A DNA stretch of 50,950 nucleotides from Protoeuglena noctilucae (GCA_958009085.1 OY253692.1:50001-100950), one strand, 5' to 3'. Counted from the stretch's first letter, positions 27,248 through 37,947 are shown. A program made the numbers and translations. Notes: a model not told the origin generated them from the letters alone.

Positions 27248-28174
27248 TTAAAAGTTCATTTCTGCTAGTTGCACTTTTTCATATTGTTTTTTCTTTAATA
27301 CAAGCATTACTTGTGTTAATAAACTAAATACAAAGAATGCTAGCATACCTTGGATTCTTGCTGGATTTTGTAAAACGATTTCCGTTTCAATTTGACCAAA
27401 ACCACCAACATTTGGGTTTGTTGTTAAAGGATCATCGGCTTTAATTTCTTGTCCAGTTTTTACAACAAGACTTGGTCCAGCAGGAATTTTTTCAGTAACT
27501 GTATCCCCCAAACTTGTTTTAATAAGAATTTCATATCCACCTTTTTCTAAAGATGTAATTTCACTAATTTGTCCAGTTACAGAAGATGTGTATATTGTAT
27601 TATTACTCTTTGTACCGTCAGGATAGATTTGTCCACGACCTCTGTTACCTCCTAAATAAATAGGATATTTAATATAATGTACATCTTTATTTTTTGCTGG
27701 ATCTGGTGAAAGAATAGGGAATGTTAATTCAGTATATTTTTTAGCTGGAAGTGGACCGATAACTAAAATGTTTTTTCGATTTTCATTATAAGGTTGAAAA
27801 TAAAGTTTACCAACTTTTTTTTTCATTTCTTCTGGAATTCGATCGGGTGGAGCTAATTCAAACCCTTCAGGTAAAATTAATACTGCCCCAACATTTAGTC
27901 CACCTTTTTTACCATTTGCTAAAACTTGTGTAATTTGTTGATCAACTGGAATTTTGACAACAGCTTCAAAAACAGTATCAGGTAATACAGCTTGTGGTAC
28001 TTCAATTTCAACAGGCTTTTGTGCTAAATGACAGTTTGCACATACAATTCGTCCATTAGGTTCACGAGGATTTTCATAATTTTGTTGTGCAAAAATCGGA
28101 TACGCTGATACAGAAGTTGTTTTAATAGACAAAAAAACAATTAATAAAAAAATTTTTTTTAATAATTTTTTCAT
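27248..28174 (-). CDS. petA: Cytochrome f
   Basis: The c-type cytochrome of the b6f complex, passing electrons to plastocyanin or cytochrome c6 in the lumen. The 308 residues have an N-terminal signal peptide (about 1-24, ending VSA) before the mature start YPIFA. Y25 is the axial haem ligand through its N-terminal amine. The haem motif CANCH is at residues 45-49. One C-terminal membrane anchor ([15 protein letters not shown]) is followed by a short stromal tail. It lies upstream of petL-petG on the same strand. A strong hairpin (28247-28277) sits in its 5' leader. Confidence 0.99.
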   Translation of the reverse strand: MKKLLKKIFLLIVFLSIKTTSVSAYPIFAQQNYENPREPNGRIVCANCHLAQKPVEIEVPQAVLPDTVFEAVVKIPVDQQITQVLANGKKGGLNVGAVLILPEGFELAPPDRIPEEMKKKVGKLYFQPYNENRKNILVIGPLPAKKYTELTFPILSPDPAKNKDVHYIKYPIYLGGNRGRGQIYPDGTKSNNTIYTSSVTGQISEITSLEKGGYEILIKTSLGDTVTEKIPAGPSLVVKTGQEIKADDPLTTNPNVGGFGQIETEIVLQNPARIQGMLAFFVFSLLTQVMLVLKKKQYEKVQLAEMNF

Positions 28175-28716
28175 AAATTTTATTTAGAATTTAATATAAT
28201 TTTCTTCCTAAAAATTTTAAAAAAATTTTTTTATTCTTTTTTTGTATCTTTGGTCGAAAACAATTTTCGACCAAAGACTTTTTATAAATAGTTTTTTTAA
28301 AAAACTTTTGTTGCGTACAATTTTTTGGAAAGATTAGGATTATAATTTTTTATCAAAAGGCAAACTAAGTTAATTAATGTAGAAAAACTTTGTTCTCTAT
28401 CTAAATAAAATTCTAATTCTACTAATATTTTTGAATAGTCACAAAAAGAATGTTTGGGTTAAAATAAAAATTATAGTTTTTTGAAAATATTATATAAACG
28501 TATTACTCGTCAACAAAGTTTAGAATCCTCTAGACTTGATGTGAGTTAGCCTAACTTATTTTCATTATTAACCAAATTTTTTCTTTATTTCAAAGACATT
28601 TTGGTTTTACGAATCTTTCATATTAGTTCTTTGAACCTGACCCCTAAAAAAACGACTAATTTCGCACTCATTTTTTGGGATGTTCTGTAAAAATTGTTTA
28701 GAAAACTTTAAAAAAG
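28175..28716. other. Spacer between psaI and petA
   Basis: About 540 AT-rich bases with no gene. Apart from the petA leader hairpin (28247-28277) I see no clear promoter or RNA. Confidence 0.5.
28247..28277 (-). promoter_or_regulatory. petA 5' leader hairpin
   Basis: TCTTTGGTCGAAAA (28247-28260) pairs perfectly with TTTTCGACCAAAGA (28264-28277) around a CAA loop, 73 bases upstream of the petA ATG. Because petA lies downstream on the minus strand, it would sit in the 5' untranslated leader or define an RNA 5' end. Confidence 0.5.
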
Positions 28717-28827
28717 TTAAGCTATAGTATCTTTTTCAATATAGATGAACAAAGATGCCATTGCAATTGCAGGAAAAACTAGGCCTACAAGTGGAACTAA
28801 AATAGATGGTAAATAGGATGCTGCCAT
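28717..28827 (-). CDS. psaI: Photosystem I subunit VIII (PsaI)
   Basis: A 36-residue single-helix PSI subunit near PsaL. The protein begins [20 protein letters not shown] and ends [16 protein letters not shown]. The segment [16 protein letters not shown] is diagnostic of the family. It stands alone between chlI and petA, all on the minus strand. Confidence 0.97.
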   Translation of the reverse strand: MAASYLPSILVPLVGLVFPAIAMASLFIYIEKDTIA

Positions 28828-29123
28828 AAAAAACAAATTTAATTAATTTTTTTTTTGGTTATATCTTTAATAATACCAGAAAAATTTAGTTTCAAAATTA
28901 ATTTCTGATAAAAAGATTATTTTTCTTCTACTGAAAAACAAGTTTGACAATACCTCTTCTTCTTGAATTAAACCTCTCAAACTCCATCATCGATATTTAT
29001 GAAAACCGATATTTTATGGAAAGCGTTTTTAAGAATTCAACTTTTTGAAAGCTTTCGGTAAAAGAAAACCAATTTTTCGAATAAATTCGAACACTTATTT
29101 AAAGAAAAAGGTATTGTTTGGTG
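28828..29123. repeat. chlI-psaI spacer with a reverse copy of the dispersed repeat
   Basis: Read on the minus strand, 29031-29063 contains TACCGAAAGCTTTCAAAAAG followed by TTGAATTC, matching the ACCGARAGCT family in the opposite orientation. The rest of the spacer shows no gene. Confidence 0.4.
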
Positions 29124-30185
29124 TTAATTTTCAATTTCAAATACTTTGTTAAAAATGTCACGAACTTTATCACCAGAATCAATAGTTTCTAAAGGATCTT
29201 TACGTAAACGATGACGTAAACATAAAGAAATAACTCTAAAAATATCGTTTATGGAAACTTCGGTACGACCTTCAAATGCGGCTAATGCTTTTGCAGCACG
29301 ATTAGTTACTAAATCACCGCGTAAACCATCCACATTTAATTCAGAACAAATTTGAGAAATTTTTACTCGAAAATTGTAGTCAATTTTAACTTCTTTTAAA
29401 AGATTACGTGCATCTGATAATTTTTTTGTTAATTGATTTTGAGATTCTTTATAAGATTCACGAAAAACCGTTGGATTTTCATCAAAACTGGCACGCTGCT
29501 CTACTATTTGAACTCTTAACTCAGGGTCTTTCACTGTTCCGATTTGCGCATGCATTCCAAAACGATCTAACAATTGTGGTCTTAATTCTCCTTCTTCAGG
29601 ATTACCGGAACCTACTAGAATAAATCTAGCCGGATGACTTATTGAAATACCTTCTCTTTCTACTGTATTCCAACCCGAAGCCGCAGAATCTAATAGAACA
29701 TCTACTAAATGATCATCTAATAAATTTACTTCATCAACATATAAAATGCCACGATTTGCTTTTGCAAGTAAACCTGGTTCAAAAGCTTTTACACCCTCGC
29801 TTAAAGCTTTTTCAATATCGATTGTACCACAAACACGATCTTCTGTAGCCCCTAAAGGTAAATCTACCATGTTAATTTTTTTTTTTATAATTGAAAAAGT
29901 TTCTTTTTTCAAAATTTTTTGACGAACCTCATCACTCATCATTTCTGGGTCATTAGGATCCGAATTAAAAGGATCATTTTCTACTATATCTATTTCTGGT
30001 AAAAGATCAACTAAAGCACGAACTGTCGTTGATTTACCAGTTCCTCGATCCCCCATTACCATTACGCCTCCAATTTTTGGGTCAATAACATTTAGCAATA
30101 GTGCTAATTTCATTTCTTCTTGACCAACAATTGCTGTAAAAGGAAAAACAGGTCTAGCTTCTTTAGATATTTCTTTTGTTGTCAT
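29124..30185 (-). CDS. chlI: Magnesium chelatase ATPase subunit I
   Basis: The AAA+ motor subunit of Mg-chelatase, which inserts Mg2+ into protoporphyrin IX, the first committed step to chlorophyll, in the stroma. The 353 residues are a normal length. Walker A GDRGTGKS is at residues 45-52, Walker [12 protein letters not shown] is central, and sensor text ([21 protein letters not shown]) follows. It has been lost from land-plant plastids but is retained in many algal plastids. It stands between psaI and the trnT-trnV pair. Confidence 0.98.
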   Translation of the reverse strand: MTTKEISKEARPVFPFTAIVGQEEMKLALLLNVIDPKIGGVMVMGDRGTGKSTTVRALVDLLPEIDIVENDPFNSDPNDPEMMSDEVRQKILKKETFSIIKKKINMVDLPLGATEDRVCGTIDIEKALSEGVKAFEPGLLAKANRGILYVDEVNLLDDHLVDVLLDSAASGWNTVEREGISISHPARFILVGSGNPEEGELRPQLLDRFGMHAQIGTVKDPELRVQIVEQRASFDENPTVFRESYKESQNQLTKKLSDARNLLKEVKIDYNFRVKISQICSELNVDGLRGDLVTNRAAKALAAFEGRTEVSINDIFRVISLCLRHRLRKDPLETIDSGDKVRDIFNKVFEIEN

Positions 30186-30283
30186 AATATGTCTCTTTTG
30201 TAAAAATAAAATTTTTTTAGTTTGTTAGTTTTTCTTATAGGTCGAAACTTTCTCTAAAATGAATAGAATTCAAAGTTCAGTGT

Positions 30284-30313
30284 TTAAACCGAGAGCTACA
30301 GCTGAGGTTCAAC
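30284..30313 (+). repeat. Dispersed hairpin repeat, copy upstream of chlI
   Basis: It reads TTAAACCGAGAGCTACAGCT then GAGGTTCAAC, a member of the ACCGARAGCT family. It is located in the chlI/trnV spacer. Confidence 0.5.
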
Positions 30314-30445
30314 TTTCAACAATACACTCAAAGAAATATTTGCACATTACAAAAATTATAACACAAATTAATAATTTTTGGTGAAAAATAAGCAAAAATA
30401 TGATTATTTAAATATTAAATTCTTCCATTAGTTCAGAGTTATTAT

Positions 30446-30518
30446 TAGACCTGACCGGACTCGAACCGATGACTCGCTGCTTGTAAGGCAGCTACTCTAC
30501 CAACTGAGTTACAGATCT
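30446..30518 (-). tRNA. trnV-UAC: tRNA-Val(UAC)
   Basis: A 73-base cloverleaf. Acceptor AGATCTG pairs with CAGGTCT (one T-G pair), discriminator A, anticodon loop CTTACAA (TAC). No intron, although the land-plant gene has a group II intron. It follows trnT on the same strand by 30 bases and is probably co-transcribed. Confidence 0.96.
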
Positions 30519-30548
30519 TTTTTTGACTATTAGTAATAAATTACTAAA

Positions 30549-30621
30549 AGCCTAATATCGGAGTCGAACCGATAACCTTCGGTTTACAAGACCGATGCTC
30601 TGCCAATTGAGCTAATCAGGC
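30549..30621 (-). tRNA. trnT-UGU: tRNA-Thr(UGU)
   Basis: A 73-base cloverleaf. Acceptor GCCTGAT pairs with ATTAGGC (one G-T pair), discriminator T, anticodon loop CTTGTAA (TGT). Confidence 0.96.
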
Positions 30622-30630
30622 TTGTATTCA

Positions 30631-30658
30631 ATTCTATCTTTTTTTTTTTTTTAAACAA
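30631..30658 (-). promoter_or_regulatory. Candidate trnT-trnV promoter
   Basis: On the minus strand, TTGTTT (30658-30653), a 16-base spacer and TAGAAT (30636-30631), ending 10 bases before trnT. The A/T-rich surroundings raise the chance of a random match. Confidence 0.4.
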
Positions 30659-30711
30659 TATTTAAAAAATAATTTTTTTACGAAAAAAAAGGACGAAAAA
30701 AATTTCTTTGT

Positions 30712-30717
30712 TATAAT
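30712..30717 (+). promoter_or_regulatory. Candidate psbI -10 box
   Basis: A consensus TATAAT 39 bases upstream of the psbI ATG, with only a poor -35 (AGGACG, 16-base spacer). Confidence 0.3.
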
Positions 30718-30756
30718 AATAAGTATTAGTAGCTTATAAAAAAAAATTGTATTTAT

Positions 30757-30873
30757 ATGTTAACACTAAAAATTTTTGTTTACACAGTTGTAACGTTCTT
30801 TATTTCTTTATTTATTTTTGGCTTTTTATCTAATGATCCTGGTCGTAATCCAGGCAGCGGAACTATGGATTAA
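30757..30873 (+). CDS. psbI: Photosystem II subunit I
   Basis: A 38-residue single-helix PSII reaction-centre subunit next to D1 and CP43. The protein begins [18 protein letters not shown] and ends [27 protein letters not shown] is diagnostic. It is slightly longer than the usual 36 residues. It is a lone plus-strand gene among minus-strand neighbours. Confidence 0.98.
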   Translation: MLTLKIFVYTVVTFFISLFIFGFLSNDPGRNPGSGTMD

Positions 30874-31013
30874 AAGGAATTTGCGGGAAGGAATTATTTT
30901 ATTACTTAAATCCCCAAGAAATCAATTTTCTTAAAAGACGCATTGTAATAATTTTATTCCAAAAAAAAATTTTTATTGCAATAAGTAATCCATAAACTTT
31001 TAAATAGTTTTTT

Positions 31014-31043
31014 TTACACCGAAAGCTGTAAAACAGCTCGACT
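31014..31043 (+). repeat. Dispersed hairpin repeat, copy downstream of psbI
   Basis: It reads TTACACCGAAAGCTGTAAAA then CAGCTCGACT, with the stem AGCTGT/ACAGCT. It is a member of the ACCGARAGCT family. Confidence 0.5.
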
Positions 31044-31076
31044 ATTAAAGGAAAAAGTTAAATCAAACACATTTTT

Positions 31077-31107
31077 ATTTCCATTGTTGTTCAACAACAA
31101 TGGAAAT
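31077..31107. terminator. Hairpin between psbI and trnR-CCG
   Basis: ATTTCCATTGTTG (31077-31089) pairs with CAACAATGGAAAT (31095-31107), a 13-base stem with a 5-base loop. It lies 10 bases from the trnR-CCG 3' end and about 200 bases after psbI, so it may serve both converging transcripts. Confidence 0.5.
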
Positions 31108-31117
31108 CATTCAAAAA

Positions 31118-31191
31118 TGAGCTAAAAGGGAATTGAACCCTTGGCTCCACGTTTCGGAAACGTATACTCTTTTCCACTGAGTTATTAGCTC
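31118..31191 (-). tRNA. trnR-CCG: tRNA-Arg(CCG)
   Basis: A 74-base cloverleaf. Acceptor GAGCTAA pairs with TTAGCTC, discriminator A, anticodon loop TTCCGAA (CCG). It reads CGG, a rare codon in such AT-rich genomes. This tRNA is present only patchily in plastids. Confidence 0.94.
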
Positions 31192-31472
31192 TTCTCAGTT
31201 TTTTCACAAACTAGTTTTATATAATTATTTAGACTAAGCTTTTTACATTATGTAACTTAAATACTTAAATATTTTTTTTTAGTAGAAAAACTTAAAAGTA
31301 ATCACGTTTTATTAAATCTTAATAATTGAGTTAATAGAGCTTTTAAAAAATTGTTTAATATTTTTACAATTATGTAAAAAAGTTACTTACTAACAGTAAA
31401 TACAAGCAAAACTCCGTTATGAAAAACGGAAGTGTTGCGTCGATTTTGTTGTAAAAAAACAAATATACATTT

Positions 31473-31988
31473 TTAATTACTTTGCGAATTTCTACCTGTC
31501 ATTTTTAACCAATTTTGAGCTTCAATATAATTTGTAGGAGCAAGTCTAATAGCTTCATTCCAGTAATCCGCTGCTTTATCAAAAAGAATCTTTGCAATTT
31601 CCATTTGATTATTTTCGATAGCTTGTTCACCTCTATAATGATAAATAACAGCTATATTATTTAAAGCTTGTGGTAATGACGGATTTCTTTCCAAAGCTTG
31701 ATAATAATATTCTAATGCACGACCATGTTCACCATTACTTGTATGTATCAAACCTATATTATATAAGATATAACTACGATCATAAGCATCAAGCTCTAAT
31801 CGAAGTGCTTCGTAATAATTTTGCAAAGCTTCGGCATATTCACCTTCGGATTGTGCCGACATTCCATCTCGATAATAACTAAAAGCTTGTTTTTCTCGTT
31901 TTGTAGTCGGTAATACATTTAATAAAATATCAGCTACAACGGTAAAAGTTTTATCAATAAAATTATCATTTCTTTGCGATCTAGGCAT
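31473..31988 (-). CDS. ycf3: Photosystem I assembly factor Ycf3
   Basis: A thylakoid-associated assembly chaperone for the PSI reaction centre, with three tetratricopeptide repeats. I start at [15 protein letters not shown], the conserved family N-terminus, giving 171 residues. An in-frame Met 26 codons upstream exists, but it would lie inside the trnI-CAU gene (32062-32134), so it is rejected. TPR helices are visible: [56 protein letters not shown]. There are no introns, unlike land-plant ycf3. Confidence 0.98.
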   Translation of the reverse strand: MPRSQRNDNFIDKTFTVVADILLNVLPTTKREKQAFSYYRDGMSAQSEGEYAEALQNYYEALRLELDAYDRSYILYNIGLIHTSNGEHGRALEYYYQALERNPSLPQALNNIAVIYHYRGEQAIENNQMEIAKILFDKAADYWNEAIRLAPTNYIEAQNWLKMTGRNSQSN

Positions 31989-32061
31989 TTTTTGTATCCT
32001 TTCTTTTCTTTTAAAAAATATTCTGCAAAAAAGAGTAAAAAAATATTGGCTTTTATTATTT

Positions 32062-32134
32062 TGCATTCAGCAGGAATTGAACCCGCGTAATACCAATTAT
32101 GAGTTGGGTGCCTAAACCACTCGGCCATGAATGC
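32062..32134 (-). tRNA. trnI-CAU: tRNA-Ile(CAU), lysidine type
   Basis: A 73-base cloverleaf. Acceptor GCATTCA pairs with TGAATGC, discriminator A, anticodon loop CTCATAA (CAT). The body strongly resembles known plastid trnI-CAU (ATGGCCGAGTGGTTTAGGC, CCCAACTCATAATTGG) rather than methionine tRNAs. C34 would be converted to lysidine by TilS, encoded at 48430-49560, so that it reads AUA as Ile. Confidence 0.93.
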
Positions 32135-32372
32135 AATTTTTGTAAAAGTCTAAGCCTTTTGCTTTTTTAAAATTATATTTTTGCTTCTATTTTGTAAAGA
32201 TAAAAACTTTAATATTTTAATACAATTGTAACAAAAAAATTAAAAACTAGCTATCATTTTTCTTTTAAACTTTTTTATTAAAAGCTTTAACCAGAAAATG
32301 TAACGATTATAATTACACATTAAATGGATGCTTTTTTATACCTAACATTTATAGGTCTTTAAAAAAGCGAAT

Positions 32373-32634
32373 TGGAACTGGTGGGAATTGAACCCACGTC
32401 CAGAATTCAATAATTTCTTTTTTTTTTTTCACAATTATTTAGCTGTTATAAACCTAACAGCAGGAATTGAAAAAAGCCAACTAACTTGTACTTAATTAAA
32501 TGGAAAAGACTACAACATTAAACAGCAACAGCTGTTTGTCGAGAAAACTTTAAAATATTATTACCATTTTTTTGTTTTTTCTGATTGATTAAAAGAAATT
32601 ATGACACAGATTCTGTCGATACCAAATCAGTCCC
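32373..32634 (-). ncRNA. ssrA: tmRNA (trans-translation RNA)
   Basis: A one-piece tmRNA of about 262 bases. The tRNA-like ends pair: 5' GGGACTG (32634-32628) with 3' CAGTTCC (32380-32374), discriminator A. The 5' part reads GGGACTGATTTGGTATCGAC, the tmRNA 5' signature. The 3' part reads GGACGTGGGTTCAATTCCCA, a T arm ending in CCAGTTCC. The internal frame from a GGT resume codon (32565) encodes GNNILKFSRQTAVAV and stops at TAA (32520-32518). This tag has the hydrophobic Ala-Val end expected of SsrA tags. The CCA is not encoded. Known role: with SmpB, rescue of ribosomes stalled on broken mRNA and tagging of the product for proteolysis. It lies between trnI-CAU and rbcL. The middle pseudoknots were not modelled. 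Confidence 0.9.
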
Positions 32635-32732
32635 ATTTTTCTAAATTGTTTATGAATTCATATTAGCAAAAATCGTTCTATGTAGCGATAAATGCAAAAA
32701 CCTTTTTGTTCATAAAAGAACAGAAAATCATA

Positions 32733-32793
32733 TTTTAGATTGCAAAAAATTCTTGTAATGTTAGCCACTACAAGAATTTTTTGAAATCTAAAA
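32733..32793 (-). terminator. rbcL 3' hairpin
   Basis: A stem of about 25 base pairs with one mismatch joins 32733-32757 to 32769-32793; the core CAAAAAATTCTTGTA pairs with TACAAGAATTTTTTG. It starts 58 bases beyond the rbcL stop and about 100 bases before the ssrA 5' end. Confidence 0.75.
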
Positions 32794-32851
32794 CTTTTTT
32801 TAGAGTAATGTAAAATTCTTATACAAAAAATTTTACTAAAACTTTTAAAAA

Positions 32852-34279
32852 TTATAATTTGTCAACAGTATCAAATTCAAATTTAATTTCTTTCCAAACT
32901 TCACAAGCTGCTGCAAGTTCAGGACTCCATTGACAAGCTGCACGGATTACATCCCCACCTTCACGTGCTAAATCGCGACCTTCGTTACGAGCTTGTGTAC
33001 AAGCTTCTAACGCTACACGGTTAGCTGCTGCACCAGGAGCATTACCCCAAGGGTGACCTAAAGTACCACCACCAAATTGTAAACAAGAATCGTCACCGAA
33101 AATTTCTACTAATGCTGGCATATGCCATACGTGAATACCACCAGAAGCTACTGGCATTACACCTGGAAGAGATGCCCAATCTTGTGTAAAGTAAATACCA
33201 CGGTTACGGTCTTTTTCTACATAAGCATCACGCATTAAGTCTACGAAACCTAAAGTAATTTCACGTTCACCCTCTAGTTTACCTACAACTGTACCAGAGT
33301 GTAAATGGTCACCACCAGATAAACGTAAAGCTTTTGCTAATACACGGAAGTGCATACCATGATTACGTTGACGGTCAATTACTGCGTGCATCGCACGGTG
33401 GATGTGTAAAAGTAAACCATGATCACGACAGTATTTAGCTAGTGAAGTATTTGCTGTAAAACCACCTGTTAAGTAGTCATGCATAATAATAGGTACACCT
33501 AAATCACGAGCACATTCTGCACGTTTTAACATTTCTTCACAAGTACTTGCTGTTGCATTTAAATAGTGACCTTTTACTTCACCAGTTTCTGCTTGAGATT
33601 TGTAAATTGCTTCAGCTACGAATAAGAAACGATCGCGCCAGCGCATAAATGGTTGTGAGTTTACGTTTTCATCATCTTTTGTGAAGTCTAAACCACCACG
33701 TAAACATTCATATACTGCACGACCATAGTTTTTAGCAGATAAACCTAATTTTGGTTTGATCGTACAACCTAAAAGGGCACGACCGTATTTATTAAGTTTA
33801 TCACGTTCTACTTGGATACCGTGTGGAGCACCTTGGAATGTCTTACAGTAAGCAGCAGAAATACGAAGATCTTCTAAACGAAGAGCACGAAGAGCTTTGA
33901 AACCAAATACGTTACCTACGATCGAAGTAAATAAGTTAGTAACGGAACCTTCTTCAAATAAATCTAACGGGTAAGCTACGTATGCAATATATTGATCATC
34001 TTCACCAGGTACTGGTTCGATATCGTAACAACGACCTTTATAACGATCTAAAGATGTTAAACCGTCTGTCCACACTGTAGTCCACGTACCTGTAGAAGAT
34101 TCTGCAGCTACTGCAGCGCCTGCTTCTTCAGGTGGTACACCAGGTTGAGGTGTCATACGGAATGCAGCTAAAATGTCTGTATCAGATGGTTGGTAATCTG
34201 GTGTGTAATATGTAAGACGGTAGTCTTTTACACCAGCTTTAAATCCTGCACTTGATCTCGTTTCTGTTTGAGGAGCCAT
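32852..34279 (-). CDS. rbcL: Rubisco large subunit (form IB)
   Basis: The catalytic subunit fixing CO2 to ribulose-1,5-bisphosphate in the stroma or pyrenoid. It has 475 residues. Active-site residues are at standard positions: E60, N123, K175, K177, K201 (the carbamylated lysine), D203, E204, H294, H327 and K334. The N-terminus [20 protein letters not shown] is the green-lineage form. There is no intron. AGGA lies shortly before the ATG. It is transcribed divergently from atpB, the ancestral green arrangement. Confidence 0.99.
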   Translation of the reverse strand: MAPQTETRSSAGFKAGVKDYRLTYYTPDYQPSDTDILAAFRMTPQPGVPPEEAGAAVAAESSTGTWTTVWTDGLTSLDRYKGRCYDIEPVPGEDDQYIAYVAYPLDLFEEGSVTNLFTSIVGNVFGFKALRALRLEDLRISAAYCKTFQGAPHGIQVERDKLNKYGRALLGCTIKPKLGLSAKNYGRAVYECLRGGLDFTKDDENVNSQPFMRWRDRFLFVAEAIYKSQAETGEVKGHYLNATASTCEEMLKRAECARDLGVPIIMHDYLTGGFTANTSLAKYCRDHGLLLHIHRAMHAVIDRQRNHGMHFRVLAKALRLSGGDHLHSGTVVGKLEGEREITLGFVDLMRDAYVEKDRNRGIYFTQDWASLPGVMPVASGGIHVWHMPALVEIFGDDSCLQFGGGTLGHPWGNAPGAAANRVALEACTQARNEGRDLAREGGDVIRAACQWSPELAAACEVWKEIKFEFDTVDKL

Positions 34280-34404
34280 ATATTTTTTCCTGTTAATGAT
34301 CTCAAATCATCTAATCTACTCGAATAAATTGTTTTTTTTTAATCTTTCTTTTTTAAGAATATCATTCTAAAAAATTAATTAAAAATAAAAACTATATACA
34401 TTTT

Positions 34405-34410
34405 ATTATA
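34405..34410 (-). promoter_or_regulatory. Candidate rbcL -10 box
   Basis: TATAAT on the minus strand, preceded by TTTG. Some algal rbcL promoters work with a -10 box alone, and no -35 match is seen 16-19 bases upstream. Confidence 0.35.
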
Positions 34411-34570
34411 CAAAAAAACAAATCTAAAAAAAACTATTTCTAGTTTTTTTCTAATTATTATTTGTTCTTGCATTTTTCTTTTTTTTTGGTTAACTTATGC
34501 TATAAGCACAATTTAAATTTATTGAAAAAAAACATTTAGTTATCAAAAAAACACATTATCGTTTTTAGTA

Positions 34571-34598
34571 AACTGAAAGCTGTTTTTCAGCTGAACTT
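34571..34598 (+). repeat. Dispersed hairpin repeat, copy between rbcL and atpB
   Basis: It reads AACTGAAAGCTGTTTTTCAG then CTGAACTT, a variant of the ACCGARAGCT family with a good stem AAGCTG/CAGCTG-like. Confidence 0.45.
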
Positions 34599-34940
34599 TT
34601 TTAAAAATGAAGTTTATATTAGAGCAAAAACGTTTTGGTCTAAAAATCTATTTCATTAAAAAAAGTGATGGTCTCGAAGGGCGAAATGCGATCTTGTCCT
34701 GTAGAAAATAAAAACTGTAGTGACAGAAAAAACGAGTCCAAAAAACTAAAAAAAATTAAAAACAAACTAGTGCTCTTAGCCTTTAGACGTGTGAATTTTT
34801 TTTTTAATATCATGTAAAAGAAAGAAAGTTTCATTAAAGTTTTAGCTAAGTAAAAGTAAAATAAACACAATTTTCTTTTTTTTTAGTTGAAAAAAAATCA
34901 TGAGATTTTTTAAACTTCTTCTTTCTAAAAAATGAAATAA

Positions 34941-36413
<1,473 letters not shown>

Positions 36414-36436
36414 AATTAGGTTTGTTATTGTTTTGG

Positions 36437-36483
36437 TTTTCTATACATTTCTTACATTGAAAATGTAAGAAATGTATAGAAAA
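36437..36483 (+). terminator. atpB 3' hairpin
   Basis: A perfect 22-base stem (36437-36458 with 36462-36483) and a GAA loop, 24 bases after the atpB stop and 95 bases before atpE. It is the longest perfect stem in the window. It may separate stable atpB and atpE messages. Confidence 0.75.
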
Positions 36484-36577
36484 AAACATTTAAATGTAAA
36501 TAAAACAATATCATAGGTACTTTTTACTTAGTCTCAAACAAAGTAAATTGAAAAAAAATTTAATTTTTAAAAAATTT

Positions 36578-36988
36578 ATGACTTTAAAAGTTTGTATCAT
36601 GACTCCAGATCAAATTTTCTGGAATAAAGAAGCAGAAGAAATTATTTTACCAACAAATACAGGTCAAATGGGAGTTTTAACCAATCATGCTCCCTTAATT
36701 ACGGCTCTAGATATTGGTGTTATGTCGATTCGTACAAAAACCGAATGGCTACCTGTAGCACTTATGGGTGGTTTTGCTTTAGTTAAACAAAATCAAGTAA
36801 CCGTTCTAGTAAATGAAGCTGAATCTATAAACGATATTGATATGGAAACCATAGAAGAAGCTTATAACAATGCCAAACTAGTACTAGAGGCAGCAAATAC
36901 TGAAAAAGAAAAAGTAGAAGCTAACTCTGTTTTTAAAAGAGCAAAAGCTCGATATCAAATGGTAAAGCAAGAAGGTTTACCTAAATAA
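36578..36988 (+). CDS. atpE: ATP synthase CF1 subunit epsilon
   Basis: The epsilon subunit, which couples the gamma shaft to the c-ring and inhibits ATP hydrolysis in the dark. The ATG at 36578 gives MTLKVCIMTPDQIFWNKEAE, 136 residues, the family length. An earlier in-frame TTG at 36548 is rejected because it adds an unconserved MKKNLIFKKF leader. The beta-sandwich motif PTNTGQMGVLTNHAPL and a C-terminal two-helix domain are present. A hairpin follows at 36996-37023. Confidence 0.98.
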   Translation: MTLKVCIMTPDQIFWNKEAEEIILPTNTGQMGVLTNHAPLITALDIGVMSIRTKTEWLPVALMGGFALVKQNQVTVLVNEAESINDIDMETIEEAYNNAKLVLEAANTEKEKVEANSVFKRAKARYQMVKQEGLPK

Positions 36989-37332
36989 AACTCGAGCCTA
37001 TATTGTGGTTTCACAATATAGGCAAAAAGAAATGGTAATAGATTGACAATTGAAAATATTGACAATTTGCTTTTTACAACTTGAAATTTTACAAAATTCA
37101 GTTATTATCAAATAAAACATAATTTTTTTAGATGTATTCATTGTTTTTTAATGATTACATTATATATATATATAATTTTAGTTTTAAACAAAAATATTTA
37201 TTCATAAAAAAAAGATTATTTTTTTAGCTAAATCCTTTTTTTATTAATTAAAGTCTAGCTTTGTTAAAATCTTCTTTTAAAGAATAAATTAAAAAATAAT
37301 TTCAAACTTAATAAATTATTAAAAGGATTGTT
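36989..37332. other. Spacer between atpE and rps4
   Basis: About 340 AT-rich bases. It holds the atpE 3' hairpin, two direct copies of ATTGACAATT (37042-37051 and 37058-37067) that resemble -35 boxes but lack properly placed -10 partners, and a TA-repeat near 37161. Confidence 0.5.
36996..37023 (+). terminator. atpE 3' hairpin
   Basis: GCCTATATTGTG (36996-37007) pairs with CACAATATAGGC (37012-37023), a perfect 12-base stem 8 bases after the atpE stop. Confidence 0.75.
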
Positions 37333-37941
37333 ATGACAAAATATCGTGGACCTCGTTTGCGAATTGTTCGACGTTTAGGTGAACTACCGGGTTTAACATC
37401 AAAATTAACTAACCGAAAAACACCTCCAGGCCAACATGGTTCGAGCCTAAAAAAACCATCACAATATGGAATTCGTCTTCAGGAAAAACAAAAATTACGT
37501 TATCATTACGGTGTTAAAGAATCCCAGTTAATGAAATATGTGAAACAGGCGAAAAAGATTCGTGGATCAACTGGTGAAGTTCTTTTACAGCTTTTAGAAA
37601 TGCGTCTGGATAATATTATCTTCCGTTTAGGTTTAACACCTACAATTAACGCAGCTAGACAATTAGTTAGTCATGGTCATGTGTTAGTAAATAATGAAAA
37701 AGTAAATATTCCAAGTTTTCAGTGTAAACCAAAAGATACTATATCAATTCGAAATAAAAAAGAATCACAGGATTTAATTCAAAAAAATCTAGAAAACAAA
37801 AGTGAAAGAACAATACCACCTCATTTAAGCTTAAATCAACAAAATAAAGTAGCTATTATTAATAGCTATGTTCAAAGAGACTGGGTAGGTTTACAACTTA
37901 ATGAATTATTAGTTGTAGAATTTTATTCACGAAAATTATAA
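37333..37941 (+). CDS. rps4: 30S ribosomal protein S4
   Basis: Protein uS4, an early 16S rRNA-binding assembly protein. The 202 residues match the plastid family: [20 protein letters not shown] at the start, the S4 RNA-binding domain [20 protein letters not shown] (about residues 95-114), [10 protein letters not shown], and the conserved C-terminal [13 protein letters not shown] purine-rich AAGGA lies about 7 bases before the ATG. A hairpin (37948-37978) follows. Confidence 0.99.
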   Translation: MTKYRGPRLRIVRRLGELPGLTSKLTNRKTPPGQHGSSLKKPSQYGIRLQEKQKLRYHYGVKESQLMKYVKQAKKIRGSTGEVLLQLLEMRLDNIIFRLGLTPTINAARQLVSHGHVLVNNEKVNIPSFQCKPKDTISIRNKKESQDLIQKNLENKSERTIPPHLSLNQQNKVAIINSYVQRDWVGLQLNELLVVEFYSRKL

Positions 37942-37947
37942 ATTTTG

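Noticed and set aside
31473-32066. Longer ycf3 start giving 197 residues
   Set aside because: The extra 26 residues extend into trnI-CAU, and the conserved N-terminus MPRSQ starts at 31988.
32062-32134. Calling this CAU tRNA a methionine tRNA
   Set aside because: The body and acceptor match plastid tRNA-Ile(CAU), and tilS is present.
34640-34870. 76-codon minus-strand frame between rbcL and atpB
   Set aside because: Low-complexity Phe/Leu/Ser composition, no start signal, no family resemblance.
36548-36577. Earlier TTG start for atpE
   Set aside because: It adds ten unconserved residues; the ATG at 36578 gives the family length and N-terminus.
37042-37067. Tandem ATTGACAATT as a rps4 promoter
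   Set aside because: Both -35-like boxes lack a -10 at proper distance; kept only as a direct repeat note.
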